Shown here piece after piece: positions 27,469 to 38,500 of a stretch of 64,000 nt of DNA; within the stretch, counting starts at the first letter, position 1, and each line of letters starts with the position of its first letter. A program made the position numbers and the translations under genes. This DNA is from Lottia gigantea (taxonomy: Eukaryota; Mollusca; Gastropoda; Lottiidae): contig NW_008707797.1 in NCBI RefSeq assembly GCF_000327385.1, positions 3,412,028 through 3,476,027 on the forward strand, written 5' to 3'. Under the pieces are notes generated by a model. That model did no database searches, was not told the origin of the DNA, and saw only the letters and a program-made list of their open reading frames with translations.

Positions 27469-30400
27469 ATGGCTATGTGCTGGATATTATTAAGCTTTTC
27501 TTTAAGTGTTTCGTGTTGTTTTGCAGCTGATTTGAGCCTAGAAAAGGAATTGGCAGCATTGTACAAGAACACCTATCTTGGTGATGTAAGTGTTACAAGT
27601 TTATATTTATGGACATTTCCGTTATGAACGAACAGTAGGTTTACTCGGCTGAAAATTTGTAAATTGAAACAGTTATATTTGCGATGCTGTGGTGCGGTTA
27701 GAAATTTTGTTAAGCCAGCAATGACTAGTCGCGTATACTGTCTCTAAATCCCTAAAAAAAGTTGTCTGTTGTAGTACACAGTATCATGGTTTTCAGTCAG
27801 AAAGTTTGATCACTATGTCCAAGAAAAAGACTCGAAGACGTGGCGAGCGGGGATCTCAAGGCACTAAGTCGATCAGCCAATTTTGGCATAAGTGATCAGG
27901 CCTATAAATTCATCTACAACAAAATCATACTAATTGATGTTCTCAATACAATCTCATTTTCTCGTGGAAGCTCAGAAAGTGAGATGCTTATTCGCAGTCT
28001 CGGATTAATGATGATGTGAGGTTTTAGTAAACATATTCGCCCCCCCCCCCCACTTAATATTTAACGTATATGTATATTGATGTTGTTTAGGGAACATATT
28101 ATAAGAAGACACCCAATGGAACCTGTTCATACACGCCACCATCTTTACCACCGACAGCACTTAGCCCACATATTAAATATCTCGTGGCTTTAAATAAACC
28201 TCAGTTCCACGATGCTATGACCTGTGGAATGTGTTTCAGGGTAAGCTAGATATTTTCTGTAATTATATATATTGTTAGGTTTATTCATTGTTAGCCTTAC
28301 CACTCCAACTGTATGGTTATCGGATGTAATATCGTGACGTCACCGGAACTGATAGGGTAAAATTTATGCTGGTTAAAATATCATATTTGCGTTAGTGATT
28401 TTCGTCAATTTTTGCACAAATTTGTAAGACTTTATAGGGCAGAATTCACTTTGGAAGTAGGAGGTCCTTTCCATAATTTGATGATATATAACGAAAGGAT
28501 ATGTCTCTTCTTGGCGATATTCATTGTTTTGTGGATGGTTCATTTTCCAGTTATTAGAATCATAATGATAAAATAAAATGCAAATAATGTTTCTAGTGTG
28601 TATTTTAGACGCTCTGGTCCCTTACCTGCTCTCCTGTTTACTGGGTCCGCCATGTCAAAATCTTTGCCGATTTTCTTACAGGTACATGCTGAAGGTAAAG
28701 GAGCAGGTTTAGATCCTATTGAAGGTGATTTCAATGTGTTTGTAAAAGACATGTGTCCAGAATGTTTACAAGGTTAGTATTGAAACCCACAGATTTGAAT
28801 CATTCTGACATTCGATTGTGACTGCAGATACTTCTCATGATAGATAAAAACCTTTTACTGCTGGTGGTATCGCTTTCATTCGCTAATTGGATTTTGCTTC
28901 TTTACATTCAAATAAAGACAAAGGAGAGAGATTAAGATTCCTGGTCGTTATTTCCATGTAGACATAACCCATGAAATCTTATCGCCTCGGTTGCAAATCA
29001 TAAACTAGAATGAGAGAATGGTTCCTCTGTTATTTTTTATTCATTTTTTCTTGGGTAATTGTGAGTTCTGCCAGCTGACAAAGTAAATGTTTATTCGGTA
29101 TGATTAGACAATTTTTTTAATCTTACCTTTAACGTATATTAAACGATATTCCTTTTCTGAACACCGCCTCCTCTGAGGAATTTTTATACACATATGATAG
29201 TTAGGTCATTCCCTTGCAAAAAACGCAGTCAACAGCGCCGTGTTCACTTTATATCTCAGAATTCACTTCTGTATTTCATTGCATTGGAGGTATTTTTATG
29301 TGTATTGGGGACACTAACAGCAACAATTTGCACAATTCCAATGTTCTGTAGTTCTTGCAATTTCAGTGGAACTACTTGCTTAATCGTGTCACTAAGCGTG
29401 ACGTCATTAAACACTTAATGCTATATGTTCCTGATATTATTAATATTTTTAGAAAACCTCTTTACAATCCCTTTAACATTCAGTCACCGTGAAAAGTAAT
29501 CCTATAATGAAACTTACACTTTACAGGTGATCTGGATCTTGCCGAGAAAGGCGATGGACGCTGGAAGATCCTAATGCAAGCTGTACAATGTCCAGTCGGA
29601 AACAGCTACATTGAATATTTGTTGCAGGGTTCTAATGTGTGGTACATAAAACTCCAGGTTAGAAACGCCAGGTGAGTTACAGACTAGTGTTTTATAAGTT
29701 ACATTATGAAACAGCTGTTACATTATTATTTGTTACGTTTATATTATTGATCAATATAGATTCAATTAAAGTCCAAATTGCTTTAACCATCATTATGTTT
29801 ATTTGTAGTTTTGTATATTAAAATATTTGCATTGATGTAAGTTTAATCGAATCTAATTTGATTATGATTATGATATATTACGACATGTATTGCAGTACTT
29901 TGTTTAATTTCATCTAATTTTAATTATATGGATCTTTTTGTGGACAGCGCTATAGAAATATGACATCGTCGTCTTAAAAAGGCCTTAAAAATAGACAAGG
30001 CAGTGGTTGGCTTTGTCCAATATGAATTTTCTCCCACGAGAGGGGTTGCCGACAATTAAATAATATTCACGACTTTTTTGTCGTATTTACAAAACCAAAC
30101 ATAACATGTAGAAGCGTATTGATTGGTCAGTTTGAAAATCACGCTTAATACGAGGTTAGCCTGTCTAAGTTAAACATAGTACAAATATTCTAATTGATGT
30201 CATATCTATTTCTTGATGAGAGGGGGGGGGGAGGGGCGTATGAATGCTTTATTCCCTTTTTCTTCCTGTAAGTTTGGTATATTAAATTTCAGAGTGCCAG
30301 CAACTGAAGTACGAGCTCTTCAAGGTGAGAAATGGGTCAAATTGAAGCACACGTCTGATGGATTCTGGGAATTTTCCACCGGTGAAAAGATTACAACACC

Positions 30401-30992
30401 AATCAGTATTCATCTTCGATCATTCAGAGGTCACGATATTTACGACATCATTCCTGAAATTGGTAAGAAAATATTTGAATCTACAGTTGATGTATTGAGC
30501 ACTATTTTAACAGTGAAAATAATTTATTGTATTAAACAGTTATTCTGTAGCATTTAAGACATTTAGACAACTGAACATCATTCACAGACGAAAGAGTTTT
30601 TCAGACATTTTTCTTGTGCTAAATTGTCAGCATAATATACGTTTCGATGCAGTTAACAATTAAACGGGGTGTGTGTGATTGTTGCAAATGAAATATATTC
30701 TAAAAAGGAAGATGTCCAAGTCGACACTAATTATAATTACCCACTCAACACACTTTATTTTCATTATAAAAAAATGTCTTCATTAAATTCCAGCATTGGT
30801 GCTGTAAATCTGTAAACACTAATACTTATCCTTTGTATCTTAAATATTGGTCTGAAGGAATAATGTCGAAACAGACGTGTAGAGATCACGAGATAAAACT
30901 TCTGATGATTATATTTTTCAGTGAATGACGTGGTGATAAAGAGTGAAAAGAAGATACAGTTTCCACTTGATGTTCATTTACCATTTATCTAA
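27469..30992 (+). CDS. Expansin-like protein B (complete, two-domain), 6 exons
   Basis: Exons: 27469-27585, 28091-28240, 28682-28772, 29527-29671, 30293-30462, 30922-30992. All introns are GT-AG and the product is 247 aa. Residues 1-19 form a secretion signal (MAMCWILLSFSLSVSCCFA). Domain 1 (about 40-150) is the double-psi barrel: GTYY at 40, CGMCF at 84-88, and VKDMCPEC at 110-117 with Asp112 at the position of the essential Asp of bacterial expansins. The LDL block at 122-124 follows. Domain 2 (about 155-240) contains VWYIKLQVRN, matching the wall-binding aromatic strand of Bacillus EXLX1, and it ends with the family's 'QFP'. Expansins loosen cellulose-rich walls without hydrolysis. Order and length fit the bacterial-type two-domain protein. 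It diverges from DUF885-2 and mirrors expansin A. The stop codon abuts a minisatellite that resembles the gene's own last bases. Substrate unknown. Confidence 0.92.
29270..29482. mobile_element. TIR element, family M2, copy in intron 3 of expansin B
   Basis: The right end 'tagaaaacctctttacaatc' plus 'cctttaac' and the inner 'gtgtattggggacac' match the M2 element best seen at 44818-45015. The left end is degraded. Non-autonomous and without coding capacity. Confidence 0.6.
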
Positions 30993-31870
30993 TATATTAG
31001 ATATTCACTGTCAAACCATCGTCATTTTAATATTTATCTAATATATTGTATTCATTATCATTCACTGTCAAACCAGTCGTCATATAAACAGTATCTAATA
31101 TATTGAATTCATTATCATTCACTGTTAAACCAGTCGTCATATAAACATTATCTAATAAACTGTATTCATTATCATTCACTGTCAAACCAGTCGTCATATA
31201 AACAGTATCTAATATATTGTATTCATTATCATTCACTGTCAAACCAGTCGTCATATAAACAGTATCTAATATATTGTATTCATTATCATTCACTGTCAAA
31301 CCAGTCGTCATATAAACATTATCTTATAAACTGTATTCACTACCTTCACTGTCAAACCAGTCGTCATATAAACATTATCTTATAAACTGTATTCACTACC
31401 TTCACTGTCAAACCAGTCGTCATATAAACATTATCTAATAAACTGTATTCACTACCTTCACTGTCAAACCAGTCGTCATATAAACATTATCTAATATACT
31501 GTATTCACTACCTTCACTGTCAAACCAGTCGTCATATAAACATTATCTTATAAACTGTATTCACTACCTTCACTGTCAAACCAGTCGTCATATAAACATT
31601 ATCTAATATACTGTATTCACTACCTTCACTGTCAAACCAATCGTCATATAAACATTATCTAATAAACTGTATTCACTACCTTCACTGTCAAACCAGTCGT
31701 CATATAAACATTATCTAATATACTGTATTCACTACCTTCACTGTCAAACCAGTCGTCATATAAACATTATCTTATAAACTGTATTCACTACCTTCACTGT
31801 CAAACCAGTCGTCATATAAACAGTATCTTATAAACTGTAATCACTACCTTCACTGTCAAACCAGTCGTCA
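30985..31870. repeat. 57/56-bp minisatellite seeded by the 3' end of expansin B
   Basis: About 15 tandem units. The first five or so are 57 bp and the rest 56 bp (three bases lost and others changed), so two subfamilies lie in blocks. The shared core is 'cactgtcaaaccagtcgtca'. The unit's 'tatctaatatatt' begins in the last codons and stop of expansin B (30984-31004), so the array appears to have grown from that sequence. Several units contain AATAAA (within 'ctaataaactg'), giving possible poly(A) signals. Open frames inside the array are repeat artefacts. Confidence 0.92.
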
Positions 31871-32048
31871 TTTTCACTTCATACAAGATTCATTATACTT
31901 CGCATATGTACGGATTCACACTCTTTCAACGAGTCGGATAGTCATAAAAGATGCATGTCCTAATCATATCCAATTCATACTAGCTTCATTATATTATGCA
32001 TGTACGATTTTTCCACAAGTCATGAACGATACTTGTACAAGGAATTCA

Positions 32049-32452
32049 CGATTCATGTTCTATTCATGAATGATTCTTGCTCTATTCATGAACTATTCGT
32101 GCTCTATTCATGAACGATTCATGTATACTCTATTCATGAACGATTCGTGCTCTATTCATGAACGATTGATGTATGCTCTATTCATGAACGATTCGTGCTC
32201 TATTCATGAACGATTCATGTATGCTCTATTCATGAACGATTTGTGCTCTATTCATGAACGATTCATGTATACTCTATTCATGAACGATTCGTGCTCTATT
32301 CATGAACGATTCATGTATGCTCTATTCATGAACGATTCATGTATGCTCTATTCATGAACGATTCGTGTATGCTCTATTCATGAACGATTCATGTATGCTC
32401 TATTCATGAACGATTCATGTATGCTCTATTCATGAACGATCCGTGACTATTC
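32049..32452. repeat. Composite 22/26-bp (48-bp) minisatellite
   Basis: Units of 'ctctattcatgaacgattc' alternate between a 22-bp form (…gtg) and a 26-bp form (…atgtatg), making a higher-order 48-bp period, about 16 elementary units. The 'ttcatgaa' in each unit is palindromic. The long frame through it is a consequence of the period being a multiple of three. Confidence 0.93.
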
Positions 32453-33239
32453 ATGAAAGATTCATGCTTTATTCAGCTTTACAAAGCTCTAGAGTGGTCG
32501 ACGTTCTTCTTTTATAACATTGAGGTCATGGCATCAGTCTGGAAATTCTTTTGGCTTTGACAATCCATCCCACCATTATCATCTCGACTATTGGCCGATC
32601 TATGTGGTAGATTTTGTAATACAATGTATGTTGATTATCATCTTAAATGGCAATTAAAACTGAAGATTATGGCGAACAAATATCCCAGTTCAGACATTTA
32701 ACGAGTGCATTCATTCGATTTAACATTATAATTAATTGTTAGTCTGTATTTGTTTGAGTGAGTTCGACCTTGTGATATTAGAACAGTTGATTGCCATTGA
32801 TACATTAAAGTAACATCAATACAGGCTGCTTTTGTCAATAGTGGTTGGGAAATACGTCCAACGGCATAGTCCTATACACTGAAGCACTTTTACACTTAAC
32901 ATTTTATCTACATCACAAATCATTGATAATTAACAAATTAATAAGTAAGTAGTCTCTTTATATTTTTTCAGTCATAAATTGGTTCAATTGATAAGGCTTC
33001 ATTCCTTGTACTGTGAGAGCAAACTGAAGTTGGTTTTACAAAAATGCTCTATGAATCAAAAGCAACTACAGAGCGCTAGTTTCAAACTTGGAATGATTAC
33101 TTCTAATTTGTTTTGGAAACAGTCAATCGGTATTTATTCAAAATGAATCTAGCTACATTATTCTGAATTGCAAATTTTCTGTAAACATTAACTTACTTTT
33201 ATTTAATATTGAACATTTGTATAAAAACCTTCATTACAG

Positions 33240-33426
33240 TCACAAATATATATAATACAAGTTTGCTAGCAAATATAGAACAGGAACAACTGTGGGCAAA
33301 AGGTGCTGCTGGAATATTCAATCTAGGAATCTTAACCAGTGATCGTTCTGATCATTCAAGACGCCACCAGAGGCAAGATGTGGTTAGCAGTCCGATTTCT
33401 ACCAGATGGAGTGGGAGCCCATGGGC
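33240..33426 (+). other. Possible orphan exon (unidentified)
   Basis: A coding-like segment lies between a good acceptor (tcattacag, ending 33239) and a donor (GTAAGT at 33427). One frame is open across it and would contribute about 62 residues, including EQEQLWAKGAAGIFNLGI and a basic DHSRRHQRQDVV stretch. I do not recognise the family and no neighbouring exon in phase was found. It may be a lone exon of a gene whose other parts are not visible, a gene fragment, or chance. Confidence 0.2.
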
Positions 33427-34044
33427 GTAAGTGGTTGGGGCCCGTCCCTCAGACTTATATGTATGCTCTCCTGCTCTTTTTCTGGGTGTGGGGGTTAAAC
33501 CAGTCACTATGGTTACGAGATTCTGGAGGTCAATATTGTTATTTGTTTATTGTTTTAATGATCGTAATTATATTTTTGTTTACAATTGACACATTATGCA
33601 AATTACACTGATACGTTGTGAGTAGGGATGTTGATAATGAAATGAATGGAGTTTTACGTCCTAATTTTCTGAGGGTTGATGGAAACGAAAGTAGGAATGG
33701 TGAGTACTATAATATACTATATATAAACGCTATTAGTACTGCGTTTGATATAACAAAATCTACTTAAACAACCAATATATTACCATTAAAGCGCAATAAA
33801 TCAGATGTCCCTAGGGAATCCGAACGTTTATTCCCACTTAAAAACCATTAACCTAACATTATTTTTACTTTAACAACAACAGAATGAACTCTTGTTTGAT
33901 GCGGTTATTCAAAATAGTGCACATAGCTGTTAATAACTTACACGATTCATGTGCATTTGGTAGACAATCCGATTTCCTCCAGTCAGTGATGCAGGTCGGA
34001 GTGACTGACATGAAAAAGAGTCTAGTCGTTCGGGTGGGACAATA

Positions 34045-34222
34045 AACAATGGGACAACGTCAACGTCTCGTGTACGTAAAAGATCCATTGATAGTCGCAC
34101 TTCGAAAAAGATTCGGCTAATGCCACCGACCTTGCAAAATTGTCCTCATTGAACACTACATGGCGTTGTCCGTCTTCATTAGCCCTTTCAGATGCAGAAA
34201 AGTAATTCATTTCATTTCATTT
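34045..34222 (+). mobile_element. SINE-like element, copy 1
   Basis: Shares 'ggctaatgccaccg', 'gcgttgtccgtcttcattag', 'agatgcagaaaagta' and a tail of 'attcatttcatttcattttt' with 52765-52912. The simple ATTTC-type tail and lack of terminal inverted repeats suggest a SINE. The 5' end is uncertain. Confidence 0.65.
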
Positions 34223-35517
34223 TTGCATTTGGTAGAATCACTGAGGTCAAGTAATATTTCTAAGGCTTTTGCAAGGGTACATTTGAGTGCGATTAAGTGT
34301 CTTTAACGAACACAATCGGGAGCTCATGGACCTTGGGAATGATTCTCCCATCTGATTGATTTCATCTCTTTAAGCCTACGCGGACTACCAAACCATAACT
34401 TAGTGGCTCATATTGATATATATATATATATAGTCACATTAAAGATTCATATGAAACATGTGCAATTGCATTCAGAACATATGAATAATATAAAACGAAG
34501 ACGAAGAATATAATATAATAACTAACGATTTACTGACGCTTTCATCTCAGTTCCACTCAACCTACCGAACCGAACGCTAACTGCACGATAATAGATATTT
34601 TAACGTTATAGAATATAGATCATTCATTTTCCTAAATAGGGCCGATATTCGCGAACTTGAATGTATAATCAATCTGAAGTCAACACTGTCGTAAAACATA
34701 ATATGTATTGAGAGATGTTTAGATGTTTTAAGTCTAGAGGTCAGTACCCATCTGTAGAGAATGATCTGAGTGTTATGAAGTTAGCTGCTAACTGGCCTGA
34801 AAAGTTCATAATGAAAACCTGGCGGCTATCTAAGCTATATGATGTCGTTACTCCATACTGTTTTTATTTTTGAATCGTGATACAGAAGACCGCGACCCGG
34901 GGCCCCAAAACATTTCTCATGCCTTGCTTACTTATTACTCAAATTCATAATGCCCCTTGCATCTAGAAAAGGTAAAATTTGAAGATTAATTTGATAATGC
35001 CAGAATAATTATGACCTAAGGTATAGATTAATAAATTTTTTTTCTTTACAATCAGTTATGCATCTTTTATACCTGATTTAAATCTGAGTAAAATCTCAAC
35101 TGAGTATGAACAAAGGTTTGAGACACATGCTATTATATACTTTGGCAAGTTCAACCACTTATAGTTGAGTTGAAACAATTATCATAATAACTGGATGTGA
35201 TACTGTCTTTCTGATAGGTGCAGGGACCGGGTTCTGCTAGTTTGTAAAGCAAATACGTAAACATCTATTAATTAGATATTAGATATTAGAGAGTTTGTAT
35301 TTGACGATGTAAATGGATCATTAAGGGGTTTGAGTGCGTGGTTTGAATCGATTGGTTTTTATGACTGGCGACCAAAGATAGGTTTGATATCTGTAAATTG
35401 GTTCCTGTATATACTCGTTGGCTTTGACTGATTAGTTTAATGACATTTGAAATTCACGTGTAACAGATGTGTACCGGGATAAACATGTAGTTCTCCAGAA
35501 TTTAAAGGAAATAGGCG

Positions 35518-38500
35518 ATGGTAAATCCTGTCATAATGGAATCAAAGAAAGCGAAAGCCTGGCCAGAATTGCATGGTGCTGAAAACAAACTACTAAGAGA
35601 ACAGTTGGGTGATTTTTGTCAGGAAACGAGTTTTACCGTATTGGTGAACATCTACAGGGCGTCCAATATCCTGAAGAAATTGGCGTGGTGTGTTACGTTT
35701 CTGGCTTGTTTAGGGTGGTTGTCATTTCAATGTGCTAATTTGCTAGAAAGGTAAGATAAGATAAATTATATTACGAGTATTCTACATACAGGCCACTTTT
35801 AAAAGGTTGGTATTAAGCTAAAATCATCGCCTCAACTACAAGATGTAACGATGAAGGTGGAGACTGTGGCTGAATTAGAATTCCCCAGTGTTACAGTATG
35901 TAACATGAATCCAGTGAAAAGTTCATTTTTATATCACGCGTCCTTTAAAGGCACTTGAAAAATTCACAAAAGATAATTTTCAAGAAGATAACATGTTATA
36001 TGACGAGGCTATCAGTATGTATGGTGGCTCCGTTAATATAGGTACGTATTTTGTTATTATTAGTAAGTATCAATTTGGTACGTTTTTTTATTCAGATATG
36101 GGCACAAGACAGTTGCTCATTTATATCAAGAAGGGTAACTTTTAAGCAAGATAACCATGTTATTCCGGCAGTCCCCGTCACAATTAGCTATTGAACACGT
36201 TTGGTTCGTCAGCTTATAGCCCTTTGAGTCGATATAGACATTTTAGACAACCATATTGTTAAGTTCAAAACATTCAGAATTCTGATTGATGTTGCCATCT
36301 TTGAGGTACGAAAGATTTTACGGAGATAATGTAAAATCGGATTCATATTCATTATGAGTCCTTAAACGTGTCGCATTTAGAAAGTTCAGGAAGAGATTGT
36401 GGTAAACAGTGCTAGTTTATGTTGTAGGTAAACGTCCAAAATCAAATGATGGCCCGAGCGGCCCGAGCGGCCCGAGCGGCCCGAGTGACCCGAGCGGCCC
36501 GAGTGACCCGAGTGACCCGAGCGGCCCGAGTGACCCGGATGGAAACACAGAAACAACTGATGACGTGGACGACGAAATGAATTCAGGGCAAACAACTACA
36601 GCATCGGAAGGACCAACAACTGTTGACCCCGGGCCCACGGGATCCCCAAGTCCCGGACCAACAAGTGCATCATCATCAGGGCAAACAACTACAGCATCGC
36701 AAGGACCAATAACTACAGGAGATCCCGGACCAGCAGGTTCTGGATCAACAAATGCATCAGCACCAGGCCAAACAACAACTGTTGATCCCGGGCCAGCAGG
36801 ATCCCCAAGTCCCGGATCAACAAGTACATCAGCAACAGGCCAAACAACTACCGTAGCACAAGGGCCAACAACTACTGGAGGTCCTGGACCACCAGCTTCT
36901 GGAAGTCCTGGACCAACAGCTTCTGAAAGTCCCGGAATAACAGCTACCCCAGGTCTCGGACCAACAACTATGAAAATGTATTCAACAACTGAAAAACCAT
37001 ATGAACCAACAACTCAAATGGATACTGCAGACACAACGCTTACAGAAATGGGGCATGCACCTACAGAAACATATTATGAATCAATGTCCGATTACTTCAT
37101 AAAGCAAAGTTTTAATCAATGGGATATTCTGAACAAAACCAATAGCACCAATTTCTATAATACTCGTAATTCGGAACTCGATGCTGCTTTAATGTACGCT
37201 CAATTTTCTGCGAAGGTTTCCGAGGTTGAGGTATTGAAAACAGGCCATTTGTTGAAAGATTTTATGATTAACTGCAAATTTGCTGGTTATCCGTGCTCAC
37301 CGCAGTAAGTATACAATCTATTTTCATAGTTCGTAGGCACTGTTTCTTCATCGCATGCTCCTTTTAGTAGGTAAACCTTGTAAATGTTTTAACGAACTGG
37401 GGTAAAAAATATCCATGATGTCACCGGTCCATTAACACGATTCTACAACAGGGTTGTTGTTTATGCTGCTACGTTTACACTATGCTAACAGCGACCGCGA
37501 CAATCATGGTTTAAGCCACCATTGGGGAAACGGAATGAACGTGAGACAACGCGGGGGATGGGATAGGCAAACGTGGCAGACCGTAATTGCCGTGATGTAG
37601 AGCCAGGATTTTAAAAGTTCTCAAGGCAAGCAAGTGAACGCTAGCTGTTTTGTTACGGTGCGTCTCGGTGTGTGACGCTTTACAGGCGGGGGCATTATGG
37701 TACTAAGCACAACCTAACAAAACTTGGATAGGGAGACAAAAATGGACAACATTTCATTGCGCCCTACGATTCGGGCAAACGGGGCTGTCGTGGCAGACTG
37801 GAACATAATGCATTAAGTGAAACAATAATTGCACAAAGTCTCAAAATCTATTTGTTTAAATGGGATGAATCCAAAAGATATCAATTGGAAAAACACAAGG
37901 TCACCCACTGTCTGAATGGTGTTGATGCTCTCATTTGCAAAATAACATAGAGAAATTGATATCTCAAACTCAACCGTATCTATTTTATTTCCAGTAATTT
38001 CACAGCTTTCCACAATCATAAATATGGCAATTGTTACACATTTAATCACCCTGGAAAAACGAATTCGGCGAAAACCAGATTTGCTGGACCATTGTATGGT
38101 AGGCTAATTTCATAATTTAGATTTGCTGGACCATTGTATGGTAGGCTAATTTCATAATTTATGTTGTGAATTAAAGGAGTTGTATAGAGGTTTTCTAAAA
38201 AAATTATGTGCATCGAGGACACTAATACCATTAATTTGCTTGCGCCATTCAAATTTTCAATCAGACGTCTGTGGTTCCAGCAATTCCACTAGAACTAAGC
38301 GTTTGATGACGTCACAATCGTATGCGGGCGTGTCTGTTATGGTTCTGTAAATGCAAAAAAATCGTGATATCATGAAAATAGTTACTGTTTGTATTGATGT
38401 GTTTTTATCCCGAGTAAATTGATCTGATTTGATATATTGTATCGGTAATGGTTTCTTTTAATACTTACTATATGTTTTACGTGATGGTATCTAAAAGTCG

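Larger units (their letters stand above)
32453..35517. other. Gene-poor stretch between expansin B and the DEG/ENaC gene
   Basis: 3 kb without a supported gene. It holds one doubtful exon (33240-33426), a SINE-like copy (34045-34222), a short minus-oriented piece of the same SINE tail near 33637-33665, and a (TA)n tract near 34418-34431. Confidence 0.5.

Noticed and set aside
31027-31311. Minus-strand frame encoding a repeated MTTGLTVNDNEYNILDTVY peptide
   Set aside because: It is the 57-bp minisatellite read in frame (57 is divisible by three). It breaks as soon as units become 56 bp and has no signal or splice context.
32070-32357. Plus-strand frame with repeated SCSIHERFMYALFMND
   Set aside because: Artefact of the 48-bp composite array; no independent coding evidence.
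36386-36638. Minus-strand Gly/Ser/Arg-rich frames opposite the channel exon 3
   Set aside because: Shadows of the GC-rich coding repeat of the DEG/ENaC mucin-like insert.
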